A stretch of DNA of 64,000 nucleotides, from contig NZ_LT853882.1 of NCBI RefSeq assembly GCF_900183975.1, positions 3,031,501-3,095,500 of the forward strand. Reading direction: 5' to 3'. The notes under the pieces were generated by a model. It was not told where the DNA came from. It searched no databases and saw only the letters and a program-made list of their open reading frames with translations. This DNA is from Xanthomonas fragariae. GTDB lineage: Bacteria > Pseudomonadota > Gammaproteobacteria > Xanthomonadales > Xanthomonadaceae. This document shows positions 37,035 to 46,167 of the stretch, piece after piece. The position numbers and the translations under genes were made by a program. Position 1 is the first letter of the stretch. Each line of letters begins with the position of its first letter.

Positions 37035-40000
37035 TCAGCCACCGCCCCCATCACCACTGGACGCGTCTGACATCATTTGCTGCTGAGAGCGCGCAGCAAG
37101 CGTCATCACAGGGCCTGTTGGGTTCTTGTCGATCTCCCCGCGCTCGCGCTGGAATTGCACCATCTCCTGCGTCCGTTGTTGATCCAATGCCTCCGTCTTC
37201 TGCAAGGTCTCATTGATGCCAGGCGATGGCGTGTTGAGCGAAGTTTCCGAGTGAAAGCCGGGCGTTTTTCCAAAGACAAAGGCGACATCATCTTGGATGA
37301 TCACTTTCCGGAGTTGATCCGCGCGCTCGATCCCTGACTCTTTGACGGCATGGAGCACTTCGACCGTTTTCTCATCAGATGTGCCCCTCGGGAGCTGCGC
37401 CTGGATGGCAGAGAACAAGGGGTAGTCCCGATGATCCGAGGGAAACCCCTGCTGAGGGACATCTTGAGAGGGTCTCGCTTGCTCGACCCGATCCTCATCG
37501 TTCATACCTGGGTTTGAACGCCCGCCAGCCCCACCGAAGCTCGGCGATGACGTATAGGAGGACGACGTGCGCTCAGGCAAGACGATCTCTGCCGGCGCTT
37601 CGCTCTGTGTTGGGATTGCCGGCGACGGCGCTCGCACCGCCTCTTGCTGCGTTGCCTGCAATAGAACAGCCGATGGCGCGTCGTTCTGCGGCATTCCTAC
37701 TCGGGCTTGCTGCTCGCTGCCCTGCTCCACTGCTGCATTTGCCGATGCAGGCTCCGTGGGTTTCAGAGCTTCTCGGCGCGCGTGTTGTGCCTGGGACAAT
37801 GCAGCATCCAAGTCTTGGCCGGCAACGCCCGTTGCAGGCAAACCCTGGTCTTGCTGGAACCGCCTTACCGCATGTTCGGTCTCTGGACCATAGTGCCCGT
37901 CTTGCGGCACGGCCTGACCGTTTGGCCCCCGGGCATCCACTTGCTGCAATCGATACTGCAAGAACTCGACCTCTTGTCCCCGGTCGCCGAGGCGCAGCCC
38001 TTCCACCTCATGCGATGACGGCGGCGCTGGAACAGTTGCCCGGGTTGGGATTTCCTCACGAGGCGTGAGAGCTGATGAAGGCGATCCGACGCTCGGCGCA
38101 GATGCGCTTGCCGTGGGTGGGTCTACTGCCTCTGCATTAGGCTGGACTGCACCGGCTGTCGGGGGTGCGGCAACCTCAGGTGTTCTGGTTTCTTGGGGTT
38201 CGCGTTGCGGGACAGACTCGGGCTTCGGTTCGGCAGGCTTGGCAACCGGGCGCACGTCTTCTGGCAGCGGCGCGTTGACGGATGCAGGCATCACGACCGG
38301 AGCAGGCGTTGCCATCTCCGCAGCAGCAGCAGGCGCGTCGGGTGTGCGTGCAACGTCTCGATCTCGCTGCACGTCAATGGCTGCCTGAGGCGCTTGGCTT
38401 TCGTCTACACGCGGAGCGGTGACCGTCGTTGCGGCGAAACTTGCGACCTGTTGCGCTTCTTGCGTCGAAACGCCCTGCCGATTGGCCTCCCGCAAGGCTT
38501 GCTCATAGGCGTCACGTTCTTGGGGCGATTGCGCATCAATGCGCAGCTCGGGTGCACCCGTCGAAGGTGGTTGCTCTTGCCGAAGCGATTGCATTTCGCC
38601 AAGCGCCTGATGGATCTCATCAGTGCTGGTGGTTGCCGCAACGCGCACCACACCATCGGCGTCACGGCGCAGATGCTGGATGGGGCTGTCCACCGAATAT
38701 TGGCCGGTCGCATCACGCTCCAACGCCAAAGAGCTGGTCGCCGCATCAATCCCGTTTGCCTCACGGGTTTTTTGCACCGCAAGCTGGATCGCGCCTGCAG
38801 TCTGGGCATTGGGCGCAACGCCATAGGCGGCATAGGTCGCTTCGGTATTGGCCTGGTCCTGCTGCTGCAGCGTTGGCGTTTGCCGCGCGGGCATTTGTGC
38901 CATTGCCTGCGCATGCTGCTCCAACGCCGGTTGCAAGCGCTCACGCGTTGCATTGAGTTCCAGCGGGACATTGCCTTCGGCAGCAATACCATCATGCCGC
39001 CACTGACCCTGGATATCGCGCTGATACTGCTTGCCGTCCGATGCTTGCAGTGAGTCTGGGTTCAAGGCTGTTTGCACGGCCGCTGGCACGGGGCCGAAGT
39101 CGTCCCAACCATTGCGCCGATAAGCAGCTTGATAGGTCGCTGCAATCGCAGCTGGGCCACGGGCAATGTTGGCGTCCACCACCTGGGCTGCCTGCTGGTC
39201 CAGTGCAGCATTGCGCTCAGGGCTCGCTGGATCAACTGTCCAGACAGGTCGATCGTTCCGATCGACTTCGTCGGCGATCATCCGTGACCACTGGCCACTT
39301 GCCGGATCATGCCGCCAATCCCGTGCGTAGAGATGCGCCGCATCTGCCTCACTGGATGGCTGCACATAGGGATTACTGGGTTGCACCTTGCCCAGCGCCT
39401 GCTCGGTCGCTTCGCTACTTGCGTGATAGTTCAGCTCGCGCGCTTTTTCAGGCAGCGCGAACATGCCCTGCTTCTGTGGGGTATCCGCGCCATCGTTTTG
39501 CAGGTCTGCCTTTTCTTGGCGAAGCCACTGGCTGCCATTGGACTCCCAACTCACGCTCTGCTTGTCGGTTTGTGTATAGATCTGACGGTTGTCCCAAAGC
39601 GTCACGGCCTTGTCGGCAGCGGCACTGAATAGATAACCATCAGCCACCACCAGCGCGACGGGGCCGGCACCGGTGGTGCCAACAACGGCAGCGGTAGCAG
39701 CGCCGCCTGCCCAGCCGCCCGCGCCCCGGGCAGCAAAGTGCAACGCTTCCGAGCGCGCAGCGGTGAGGTTGTCTTGTGCCAACAGCGTGCCAACACGCTC
39801 GCCGGTTTGAGACGCGTCGTAGGCGGTGGCAGCAACACCCAAACCCGTAAGCCCTGCTGTCATCCCGGCGCGACGCAAGCCTGGGATCTCAGGCTCAGGC
39901 GTGGTCTGGATATTGCGTCCCTGCCACTCATCCCAGCGCTGCTGACCCGCTTGGGCATGCTCGGTTGGCGGGCTCATACGCTGACTGAGCGGAAGCGTGC

Positions 40001-40730
40001 TCTGGTCTAACGCCTTTGATGTTCCCTCAATGGCCGTTCCGCGAAAATACTCTCTGTTGTCGAGCCTCAGAACTTTGTTCTCGCGGAGCGCATCATCACT
40101 GGCCGGGATGCGCAGCATGCCTTCGTGTTCACGCGCACGGGCCACGATCAGTTCAAAGGCTGCTTGCTGACCGAGCCGGTCTTTCACACCGGCCAGCGCT
40201 TCACGTGGAAGGCCCTCAATCGAGGTGACGTTTGGATTGGCAAGAATGCGAGGCACTTCAATTTCGCCAAAGACACGGCTTGGCTGAGCGTCGCCCACGA
40301 TGGCATGAACCTCACCTACGGTTGCATCTGCAAACCGTCCAGACGCATCTGCCCAAGGACCTTGCGTAGGGTGGTAAAGCCACTCTGTGGCAGGCCCACG
40401 ATGAGACCCGTCTATCAGCTCACGAGGCGAAATTTCGTAGATGTCGGCGAGCGCGGTATAGAACTCACGGGAATTAAGAAACTTCGATGCCTGACTTTTA
40501 TCGATAACCCGGATGTCTTCGCCAGAATCGATCATCGACCCAATGACATCAGTCGACCAGATGTCTTTCGCTGCCGGGCCACTGTAAAGAACAGTGACCT
40601 TGCCTGAGGCATTTGCATCCACCTGCGCGGCGAGCGACCGCAGCGATTCTGGTGTTTGGTAATCGCCAGGGTTCTGACGAATTCTATCGATTGCGTCCTG
40701 GGCAGATATCGAGCCATTCACACCAAGCAC
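37035..40730 (-). CDS. XVIPCD-containing T4SS bacterial-killing effector (X-Tfe), 1231 aa
   Basis: The C-terminal region (about residues 1100-1200: YPLFSAIQAQLPRGTSDEKT, AVKESGIERADQL, VFGKTPGF, NETLQKTEALDQQR) matches the XVIPCD, the VirD4-recognised domain of Xanthomonas T4SS effectors. Before it, at about 905-985, is a peptidoglycan-binding-1 domain (GDRGQEVEFLQYRLQQVDA, DGHYGPETEHAVRRFQQ). A glycine/alanine-rich hydrophobic stretch is near 340-380. The N-terminal 230 residues (VTVLYSGPAAKDIW, NPNVTSIEGLPREAL) look like a globular enzymatic domain I cannot assign. The gene start overlaps its candidate immunity gene by 13 bp. Confidence 0.82.
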   Translation of the reverse strand: MLGVNGSISAQDAIDRIRQNPGDYQTPESLRSLAAQVDANASGKVTVLYSGPAAKDIWSTDVIGSMIDSGEDIRVIDKSQASKFLNSREFYTALADIYEISPRELIDGSHRGPATEWLYHPTQGPWADASGRFADATVGEVHAIVGDAQPSRVFGEIEVPRILANPNVTSIEGLPREALAGVKDRLGQQAAFELIVARAREHEGMLRIPASDDALRENKVLRLDNREYFRGTAIEGTSKALDQSTLPLSQRMSPPTEHAQAGQQRWDEWQGRNIQTTPEPEIPGLRRAGMTAGLTGLGVAATAYDASQTGERVGTLLAQDNLTAARSEALHFAARGAGGWAGGAATAAVVGTTGAGPVALVVADGYLFSAAADKAVTLWDNRQIYTQTDKQSVSWESNGSQWLRQEKADLQNDGADTPQKQGMFALPEKARELNYHASSEATEQALGKVQPSNPYVQPSSEADAAHLYARDWRHDPASGQWSRMIADEVDRNDRPVWTVDPASPERNAALDQQAAQVVDANIARGPAAIAATYQAAYRRNGWDDFGPVPAAVQTALNPDSLQASDGKQYQRDIQGQWRHDGIAAEGNVPLELNATRERLQPALEQHAQAMAQMPARQTPTLQQQDQANTEATYAAYGVAPNAQTAGAIQLAVQKTREANGIDAATSSLALERDATGQYSVDSPIQHLRRDADGVVRVAATTSTDEIHQALGEMQSLRQEQPPSTGAPELRIDAQSPQERDAYEQALREANRQGVSTQEAQQVASFAATTVTAPRVDESQAPQAAIDVQRDRDVARTPDAPAAAAEMATPAPVVMPASVNAPLPEDVRPVAKPAEPKPESVPQREPQETRTPEVAAPPTAGAVQPNAEAVDPPTASASAPSVGSPSSALTPREEIPTRATVPAPPSSHEVEGLRLGDRGQEVEFLQYRLQQVDARGPNGQAVPQDGHYGPETEHAVRRFQQDQGLPATGVAGQDLDAALSQAQHARREALKPTEPASANAAVEQGSEQQARVGMPQNDAPSAVLLQATQQEAVRAPSPAIPTQSEAPAEIVLPERTSSSYTSSPSFGGAGGRSNPGMNDEDRVEQARPSQDVPQQGFPSDHRDYPLFSAIQAQLPRGTSDEKTVEVLHAVKESGIERADQLRKVIIQDDVAFVFGKTPGFHSETSLNTPSPGINETLQKTEALDQQRTQEMVQFQRERGEIDKNPTGPVMTLAARSQQQMMSDASSGDGGGG

Positions 40731-41179
40731 CCCTCATCGACTTCAAAAACGATGTGGTAGTCCGTGTTCCTGGAATGGACGCCAAAATCCTTGTATGCAA
40801 GCAAGGCTTCTTTGAGGTCAGCTATGAATTGCTCCCTGTCAGCCTTGAGATGCTCAGGCAGTCCCTCTCCACCATTGATCCACATAAGTCTCCAATGGGA
40901 CCAGCCGGGCTGACCTCGCGCGCCTCCACCGTCGACCAAATCCAGTCTCAGCGTCAGGAGCTCGCCATGCCAATAGAAGGAGAACTTTGTCTGGTTTCTG
41001 ACCTCGATTTCGGTGCCGCCACCGTTTGCGACATTGCGCAAATACATGTCGCGATCACGATCAATTGTCCAGTCTCTCGCATTGGTGCCACCGACCACGA
41101 AGCCTCTGTCGATCGCTTCTAGGTCGTATTTAACAACATCTGGCTCAGGAATAAATTCATTTACAAATGGCATCTTCAT
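40718..41179 (-). CDS. Candidate cytoplasmic immunity protein of the 1231-aa effector
   Basis: The 153-aa product starts MKMPFVNEFIPEPDVVKYDL and has no signal peptide, lipobox or membrane segment. It is rich in acidic and aromatic residues (WIN, HWRLMW) and ends CLV. It overlaps the start of the effector gene by 13 bp and lies between virD4 and the effector. Immunity proteins of most peptidoglycan- or lipid-targeting X-Tfes are lipoproteins, so a soluble partner suggests a cytoplasmic target for this toxin. No family recognised; role inferred from position. Confidence 0.6.
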   Translation of the reverse strand: MKMPFVNEFIPEPDVVKYDLEAIDRGFVVGGTNARDWTIDRDRDMYLRNVANGGGTEIEVRNQTKFSFYWHGELLTLRLDLVDGGGARGQPGWSHWRLMWINGGEGLPEHLKADREQFIADLKEALLAYKDFGVHSRNTDYHIVFEVDEGCLV

Positions 41180-41219
41180 TTCCCGGCAATGGCTTGGATT
41201 TTTTCGTCAAGAGCTACTT

Positions 41220-42923
41220 TCATGAGCCCGAGACGGCGGCAGATAACTTCTTCACCTCGGCTTTTGGTAGCAGCCGTTTGGTGAAGTAGGTATCTTCGTA
41301 GTACTTGATCTTCTCGCAGAGCACCGGGCTTGGGATGCCTTCATAGAGAAAGACCTCCTTGTCAAAGCCCATCGCTTTCAACTCTTGCGGCAGCATCAAG
41401 GCACGGCGTTGCTCGGTTTCGGAGTAGGACACGCTGCTTTGCTTGCCACTGGTTTGCGACTTGTTCTTCTTGCGCACCGTGGTGTAGCCAAGCATGTCCG
41501 AGTAGTCGTTGGCGTCTTGCTGCTCGCGTGGGGCGTAGACGATTTGCAACGCATGGTTGGTGATGATGGTGCGCGAGACATCCTTGCCATAGGTCGCGTC
41601 CAGCTGCGCCATGCTCTGGATGATGGGCAGCAAGCGGATGTTGTAGCCGGCCATGTAGCTCACCGCGCTTGCGATGATGTCGACCCGGCCAATTGCCGTG
41701 AACTCATCCATCAGCAGCAAGCACTGGTGTTTGAGCGCCGGGTTGTTCTGCGGCAGCTCTTTCGTGTTGAGGTTGATGAGCTGACTAAACAGCAAGTTGA
41801 TCAGCAAGCGGCTTTCGGCCAGCTTGTTCGGCTGGATGCCGATGTAGATGCTCATCTTCTTCTTGCGCACATCAGTCAGCAGGAAGTCGTTGCCGCTGGT
41901 TGCAGCATCCAGGATCGGATTGATGAACTGGTTGAGCGGCTCCTTGAACGTGCCCATGATCGAGGCGAACGTCTCTTCGGCTTGCGAGAGCAAGTTGTCA
42001 AAGGCCATCTTGGCATCGCGTCCCAGGAAGTCGCGCTGCGAGAGCTTTTTGAGGTAGCCCTTCAAGTCGCTCCCATCCCCAGACGACACGCGATAGAGCA
42101 TCCCAAGGGTTGGGAACATCCAGGTCTCTTTCGGGTGCTTGCGCTTGATCTGATCATCGAGGCTATCGAACAGATAGAGCGTAAACGCCATGAACGCGTT
42201 GCGGGCCTGGCTCACCCAGAACTTCTGGGCGTCAGAGCCATCCGGGTAGAGCATCGCCGCAACACTCATCAGATCCGACACGCGAAACGCCGGATCCGGC
42301 GAGATGTAGCTCAGTGGATTCCAACGGTGGGTGCGCCCGTCTTCGGCAAAGGGGTTGAACAAAAAGACCTCTTGGCCTTGGCTTTTGCGCCAGCCGGAAG
42401 TCAGATCAAAGTTTTCCTGCTTGATGTCCAGGACCACCACTGAGCCTTGGTAGTCGAGCAAATTGGGAATGACGATGCCCACCCCCTTACCGGAACGCGT
42501 GGGCGCGGCCAGGATTACAAACTGTTGCCCAGGTAGGCGCACCAACTTGCCACCGTGCTTCCCAACCACAATGCCGGTTGGCGACGGTTTGAGCATGTCC
42601 TTCTTGGCCAGATCACTGCCGGAGGCAAAGCGGGCGTCGCCATGCAAGGCGGCGGCCTTCGGCTTGAACAGCGGGATCAGCAATGCGATCCAGGCCAGCA
42701 GCGGCACACCAAAGCCGATGGCGCCAGCCAGCTTGATCTTGGTGGCATAGGGAGCGAACTGCGGGAGGTCGAGCGCTTTGACGTAAGACCGGTAGGTGTC
42801 GACGCTGAGCGGCCCAGCCACCTTTAACAGCATCAAGATCAACTGACCGGAGAGGTAGACCCCTGCGGTGAGGGCGATGAGCAAGAGCGCGATGGCGACA
42901 CTGAGCTTGGTCTTGCCGGTCAT
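41220..42923 (-). CDS. virD4: T4SS coupling protein VirD4
   Basis: The 567-aa protein has two N-terminal membrane helices (about 8-30 and 62-85), a Walker A motif APTRSGKGVGIVIPN near 140, Walker B LLLMDEFTAIG, and the all-alpha domain region between. It is the TraG/VirD4-type ATPase that receives XVIPCD effectors and feeds them to the VirB channel. Length and domain order are normal and the frame is intact. It is followed in the same direction by the candidate immunity and effector genes, and preceded by an HTH gene. The virB5-virB6 genes lie about 20 kb away, separated by ICE and IS sequences. Confidence 0.93.
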   Translation of the reverse strand: MTGKTKLSVAIALLLIALTAGVYLSGQLILMLLKVAGPLSVDTYRSYVKALDLPQFAPYATKIKLAGAIGFGVPLLAWIALLIPLFKPKAAALHGDARFASGSDLAKKDMLKPSPTGIVVGKHGGKLVRLPGQQFVILAAPTRSGKGVGIVIPNLLDYQGSVVVLDIKQENFDLTSGWRKSQGQEVFLFNPFAEDGRTHRWNPLSYISPDPAFRVSDLMSVAAMLYPDGSDAQKFWVSQARNAFMAFTLYLFDSLDDQIKRKHPKETWMFPTLGMLYRVSSGDGSDLKGYLKKLSQRDFLGRDAKMAFDNLLSQAEETFASIMGTFKEPLNQFINPILDAATSGNDFLLTDVRKKKMSIYIGIQPNKLAESRLLINLLFSQLINLNTKELPQNNPALKHQCLLLMDEFTAIGRVDIIASAVSYMAGYNIRLLPIIQSMAQLDATYGKDVSRTIITNHALQIVYAPREQQDANDYSDMLGYTTVRKKNKSQTSGKQSSVSYSETEQRRALMLPQELKAMGFDKEVFLYEGIPSPVLCEKIKYYEDTYFTKRLLPKAEVKKLSAAVSGS

Positions 42924-43085
42924 GACGCGCTGCCTTCCATCTGTGATCCCTGGCTTGTTTGAAAACGACCGTCCGCTCGCAAGATTACAGGATCACATCG
43001 CCCGCTCAGATCGGATGGGTGTTGGCATCTGTGTAGGAATTGTCTGATCTGCACGCATGCCAAGACACCAGCAAGGACCTTCTCA

Positions 43086-43448
43086 CTATGCGCCAGAGGG
43101 ATCGCTGCGCTTGGCTTTGAGCTGCAATTCGGCCACGACTTTTCGCTGCTCCTCGACGGAGAGCTTGGCGAGCGCCTGGATGGCGTCTGCCAACTCATCG
43201 GTCTCGGCGAAGAAGGCAGCCAGTGGCATGCCGAGGGCATCGGCCAGGCGCTTGGCGGTGCGCAAATCGCACTCGTTGACACCCTTCTCGTAACGATTGA
43301 TGCGTGTCCTGGCCACCTCAGGTGCCAGTCCAGCGGCAACCCCCAAGGCTTCCTGGGTCAGCTCGGCCTTCTGGCGCGCATGACGGAGGCGGTTGGCAAA
43401 GATGAGACGAGCGTCGTCCAGATCCAAAATGTGACCACAAGCATGCAA
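43086..43448 (-). CDS. XRE-type helix-turn-helix regulator
   Basis: The 120-aa protein has an XRE/Cro HTH (LRHARQKAELTQEALGVAAG, then RINRYEKGVNECDLRTAKRL) near residues 22-75 and a C-terminal helical tail (VEEQRKVVAELQLKAKR). The only start in frame upstream of the domain is TTG at 43448. It sits upstream of virD4, 160 bp away, and could control it or a mobile element function. Confidence 0.82.
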   Translation of the reverse strand: MHACGHILDLDDARLIFANRLRHARQKAELTQEALGVAAGLAPEVARTRINRYEKGVNECDLRTAKRLADALGMPLAAFFAETDELADAIQALAKLSVEEQRKVVAELQLKAKRSDPSGA

Positions 43449-43668
43449 TGACGTGTTTGAGCATGAGGTCTCCGACTTGCCTTGTCTGTTACTTTATCAG
43501 TAACATGGTTCCGTCAGCCAATCAACTGTGACTGCCAAGCACCAACACCGGTCATTCCTGCCGGTGTGCGGAGGCTTGCAGTCATTGAGCATGCCGGCAA
43601 TCAGGGCATCCGAACCTGTCGGTCTGGTGGATCCCCAGCGCTCTTCCCTTCCTCTTTTGGAGATGCAC

Positions 43669-43980
43669 ATGTCAAAGCTTTGTTTGGCCCTGGTTGGCCT
43701 GATGTCGGTCTGTTTGGCCAGCTGCTCGGGCGGCGGCCCCGCTGAGACTGAGCGGGAGCACGCTTTTTTGCAGTTCGTCAAAGCGAACAGCAATGAAGAG
43801 GCGCGCATCGAAGACTTCGAGAGCAATCAGTGCACGAAGGCGGAAGGTGCGCCCAGCTACACCTGTGACGTAAGTGCCAAGGTTGAAGCCATGGAGCGGG
43901 ACTTTGGTCATCAAATGGATGGGGTCTACACCTTCACCAAGGTGGGCGGCACTTGGAAGATCACCGGCCGCGTCCAATAG
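43669..43980 (+). CDS. Small lipoprotein, hypothetical
   Basis: The 103-aa product MSKLCLALVGLMSVCLASCS has a lipoprotein signal peptide with lipobox LASC. The mature part has an EREHAFLQFVKAN helix, Cys pair (NQCTK, YTCDV) and ends YTFTKVGGTWKITGRVQ. ATG at 43669 is chosen since GGAG lies six bases upstream. It resembles small plasmid-mobilisation-region lipoproteins but no name can be given. A second small gene follows after 49 bp. Confidence 0.7.
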   Translation: MSKLCLALVGLMSVCLASCSGGGPAETEREHAFLQFVKANSNEEARIEDFESNQCTKAEGAPSYTCDVSAKVEAMERDFGHQMDGVYTFTKVGGTWKITGRVQ

Positions 43981-44029
43981 CCATCCGTCTGCAATCAACG
44001 ATGGTCCCTTTCTGTTCTCAGGAGTTCAC

Positions 44030-44422
44030 ATGACCGTTAGCACGTTTCTCATCTTACTTGTCCTGGGCACAGCGGTGCTGGTCGCCTTTGCCGTCAATCG
44101 GGCTGACCGATTGCGCAACCAGCGAGAGGTCTTTGGGCGGGAGTTTGATCGCTTCTATTTTGGGCGACAAGGCGCTTTGGCGATCTCGATTGAGCGGTCG
44201 CGGTTGAAAATTCGTGTCGGGAGGACAGTGAAGATCTACCCGTTGATGGATGTTCGCTCCTGGGAGAAGCACTGGCACAACTCAAGGCGGGAAGGCACGA
44301 TCACGGTCAGCGTTCGAGATGTGGATCATCCAGTCTGGACGATCAAGTTCGGCAGCGAGCGCGAGATGAACCAGTGGTATGAGATCTTGAATCAGGCGAT
44401 CAATGAGGGCGAGAAGCTCTGA
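44030..44422 (+). CDS. Membrane-anchored hypothetical protein
   Basis: The 130-aa product has one N-terminal membrane helix (MTVSTFLILLVLGTAVLVAF) and a cytoplasmic, beta-rich domain (ALAISIERSRLKIRVGRTVKI, TITVSVRDVDHPVWTIKFGS) like a small pleckstrin-type or DUF fold. GGAG precedes the ATG. Organised with the lipoprotein gene upstream. Function unknown. Confidence 0.65.
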   Translation: MTVSTFLILLVLGTAVLVAFAVNRADRLRNQREVFGREFDRFYFGRQGALAISIERSRLKIRVGRTVKIYPLMDVRSWEKHWHNSRREGTITVSVRDVDHPVWTIKFGSEREMNQWYEILNQAINEGEKL

Positions 44423-44511
44423 CCGCTCGTTTTGCGAGCGGCTAAGGGCGGCTTGACGAAGATCCGCTTTGTGCTACGAATCAAGTGCATCAGCCACTTG
44501 GATTCTTCGCC

Positions 44512-44721
44512 ATGCCTCCTTCCGTCAGCCAGCAAGCCTTACCTCTGGACCACCAAGAACATCAACTCCGCCAAGCCCATGTTGAAGGCTGGATCGCCCA
44601 ACAGCATGCGGCTGGCTTTGGCGTTGATCAGCACATGGCCAACGCCCTCAATGCGTATCTTGATGGCCGCTTCGATCTTCTTGGTTTGCTGACAGAGCTT
44701 CGTCGTCCCTACTTGAACTGA
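44512..44721 (+). CDS. Small hypothetical protein
   Basis: A 69-aa frame starting MPPSVSQQALPL, rich in Gln and His, with a C-terminal helix ALNAYLDGRFDLLGLLTELR. It overlaps tail-to-tail with the relaxase gene remnant on the other strand. Its composition looks coding, but there is no recognised family and the ribosome site is weak. Confidence 0.4.
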   Translation: MPPSVSQQALPLDHQEHQLRQAHVEGWIAQQHAAGFGVDQHMANALNAYLDGRFDLLGLLTELRRPYLN

Positions 44722-45537
44722 GCCCGCCAGTGGGTGACAGCATGATGGGCATCTGCGCCACCGAAGCCTCATCAACAGAAGTGTCCATGTCCGGCCCATG
44801 ACGCTCTCGCTGGGCCTCTTCCGCCGTGTGGCCATCCGGCACGCTCAACAGTCGCCCCTCTTGGCGGTAGCGGGACAGAAGCTGCTCAAAGCCTTCCTGG
44901 CCTTGGACATAGATCCCGTTGCCTCGCGTCGCTTCTAAGCGTTTCGTCAAGGGCCGATGCTCAACCGATTTGCCAATGCCAGCTTGGGCAAGGTGTGCAT
45001 TGATCCGATCAGCGATCATGGCGCGGATCCATTCGATTTCCTTCTTGCCATTGATGCGCCCGTCTAGCACACGCGTCTTTGTCGTCAGCCCCGAGGCTTC
45101 CATCTTTCGCGTCGTGGCAAGCAGATGGCAATAGAAATATCGCGGATCATCTTTGGTCGGGCGATGGTGGCTGGCCTGCAACGCAAAGCCAAAGCGCTCA
45201 ATCAGGCGATGAGCGATATCGAGCACTAACTCCCAGCGCTTGGGGTCATCGAGTTCGTGCGGCAGCGCAACCGCGAAGTCTCGGCAAACGGTGCTGTTGC
45301 GGCGTCGCTCTGCGGCTTCTGCAGCGGCCCAAAGTGCTTGCGGGTCATCCGCCCATGCCGGCGAACCAGGTGGTGCCAGGCAACGCGACTGGATGATGCC
45401 CGCCCTACCCCGTAGTCGTGGCGCGCACCCGACTTGGGATCGGTGAGCAAGTAGCCACCGCGATATGCCGCTGCGGCAAGCGCCGAATGCCCTTTGGCTC
45501 GGCTGTAAGTTTTGATGCGGGTGTGATAGATGGCCAT
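44648..45537 (-). pseudogene. MobA/MobL-family relaxase, frameshifted
   Basis: The N-terminus MAIYHTRIKTYSRAKGHSAL with AAAAYRGG is the start of MobA/MobL (Ti-type) relaxases. After HDYG near 45415 the continuation (RAGIIQSRCLAPPGSP, WAAAEAAERRRNSTVCRDFA, ALPHELDD, SHHRPTKDDPRYFYCHLLATT) is in a different frame, to the stop at 44648. The HHRPTKDDPRYFYCHLL segment holds histidines of the metal site. The full protein would be close to 300 aa. It indicates a mobilisable plasmid or element was once here. Confidence 0.82.
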
Positions 45538-45641
45538 GTGTGTTTCCTGAGTCAGAGTTCATCAGTTCTGACTCAAGATTTAGCAAGGCTCAAGAGCGTA
45601 AGACAGCTATTTTCGAGCGTTCTACTTTGCCTGTTATGGAA

Positions 45642-46136
45642 TCAGGACATACTTCGATCGACCTCAAAGATCCGCCCCAAGCTCACGAAAGGCTGGGCGG
45701 GATGACAAAGCTCAACACTCCATGTAGCAAAGCGCTTGACCGCACCACGGGGATGGTCACCAAGGGGCTGTCCATGCATGCCAAACGCGATCTTGTCACC
45801 GCATTGGTCGGGAATCTGCCCCGCCACGACCGGTCCATCTGACGTGAGTGAGAGTGATGCAGTATCCACCACGTCATGCGCCGGGAGCACCCCCTCTTTC
45901 ACTGATGCGAACCATCCGAACGGTTCGGCCAGAGTCAGGCATGGTGACATGCCTTTTCCTATCTTGAAGAGCGAGCCTGTGTGCTCGCCTTGGAGCACCA
46001 AGAATGCGAGGACAGGCTCAACTTCTTCCTGCTGATTGTTGACCAACAGCGCCCAACTCTCTCGGAAAAGAAAGATGCTGCCAGGCCAAAGATCATTGGG
46101 CAGCCGATCTGCAAAAGCTTGTGCGGGAACGCTCAT
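45642..46136 (-). CDS. Hypothetical protein, partner of DUF4062 gene
   Basis: The 164-aa product (MSVPAQAFADRLPNDLWPGS) contains a strand-rich middle (SIFLFRESWALLVNN, PVLAFLVLQGEHTGSLFKIG) and a segment HGQPLGDHPRGA. It starts 32 bp after the DUF4062 gene on the same strand, so the two probably form an operon. No family recognised. Confidence 0.6.
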   Translation of the reverse strand: MSVPAQAFADRLPNDLWPGSIFLFRESWALLVNNQQEEVEPVLAFLVLQGEHTGSLFKIGKGMSPCLTLAEPFGWFASVKEGVLPAHDVVDTASLSLTSDGPVVAGQIPDQCGDKIAFGMHGQPLGDHPRGAVKRFATWSVELCHPAQPFVSLGRIFEVDRSMS

Positions 46137-46167
46137 TGATTTCTCCCGGTTGATGTCCTACTGGATC

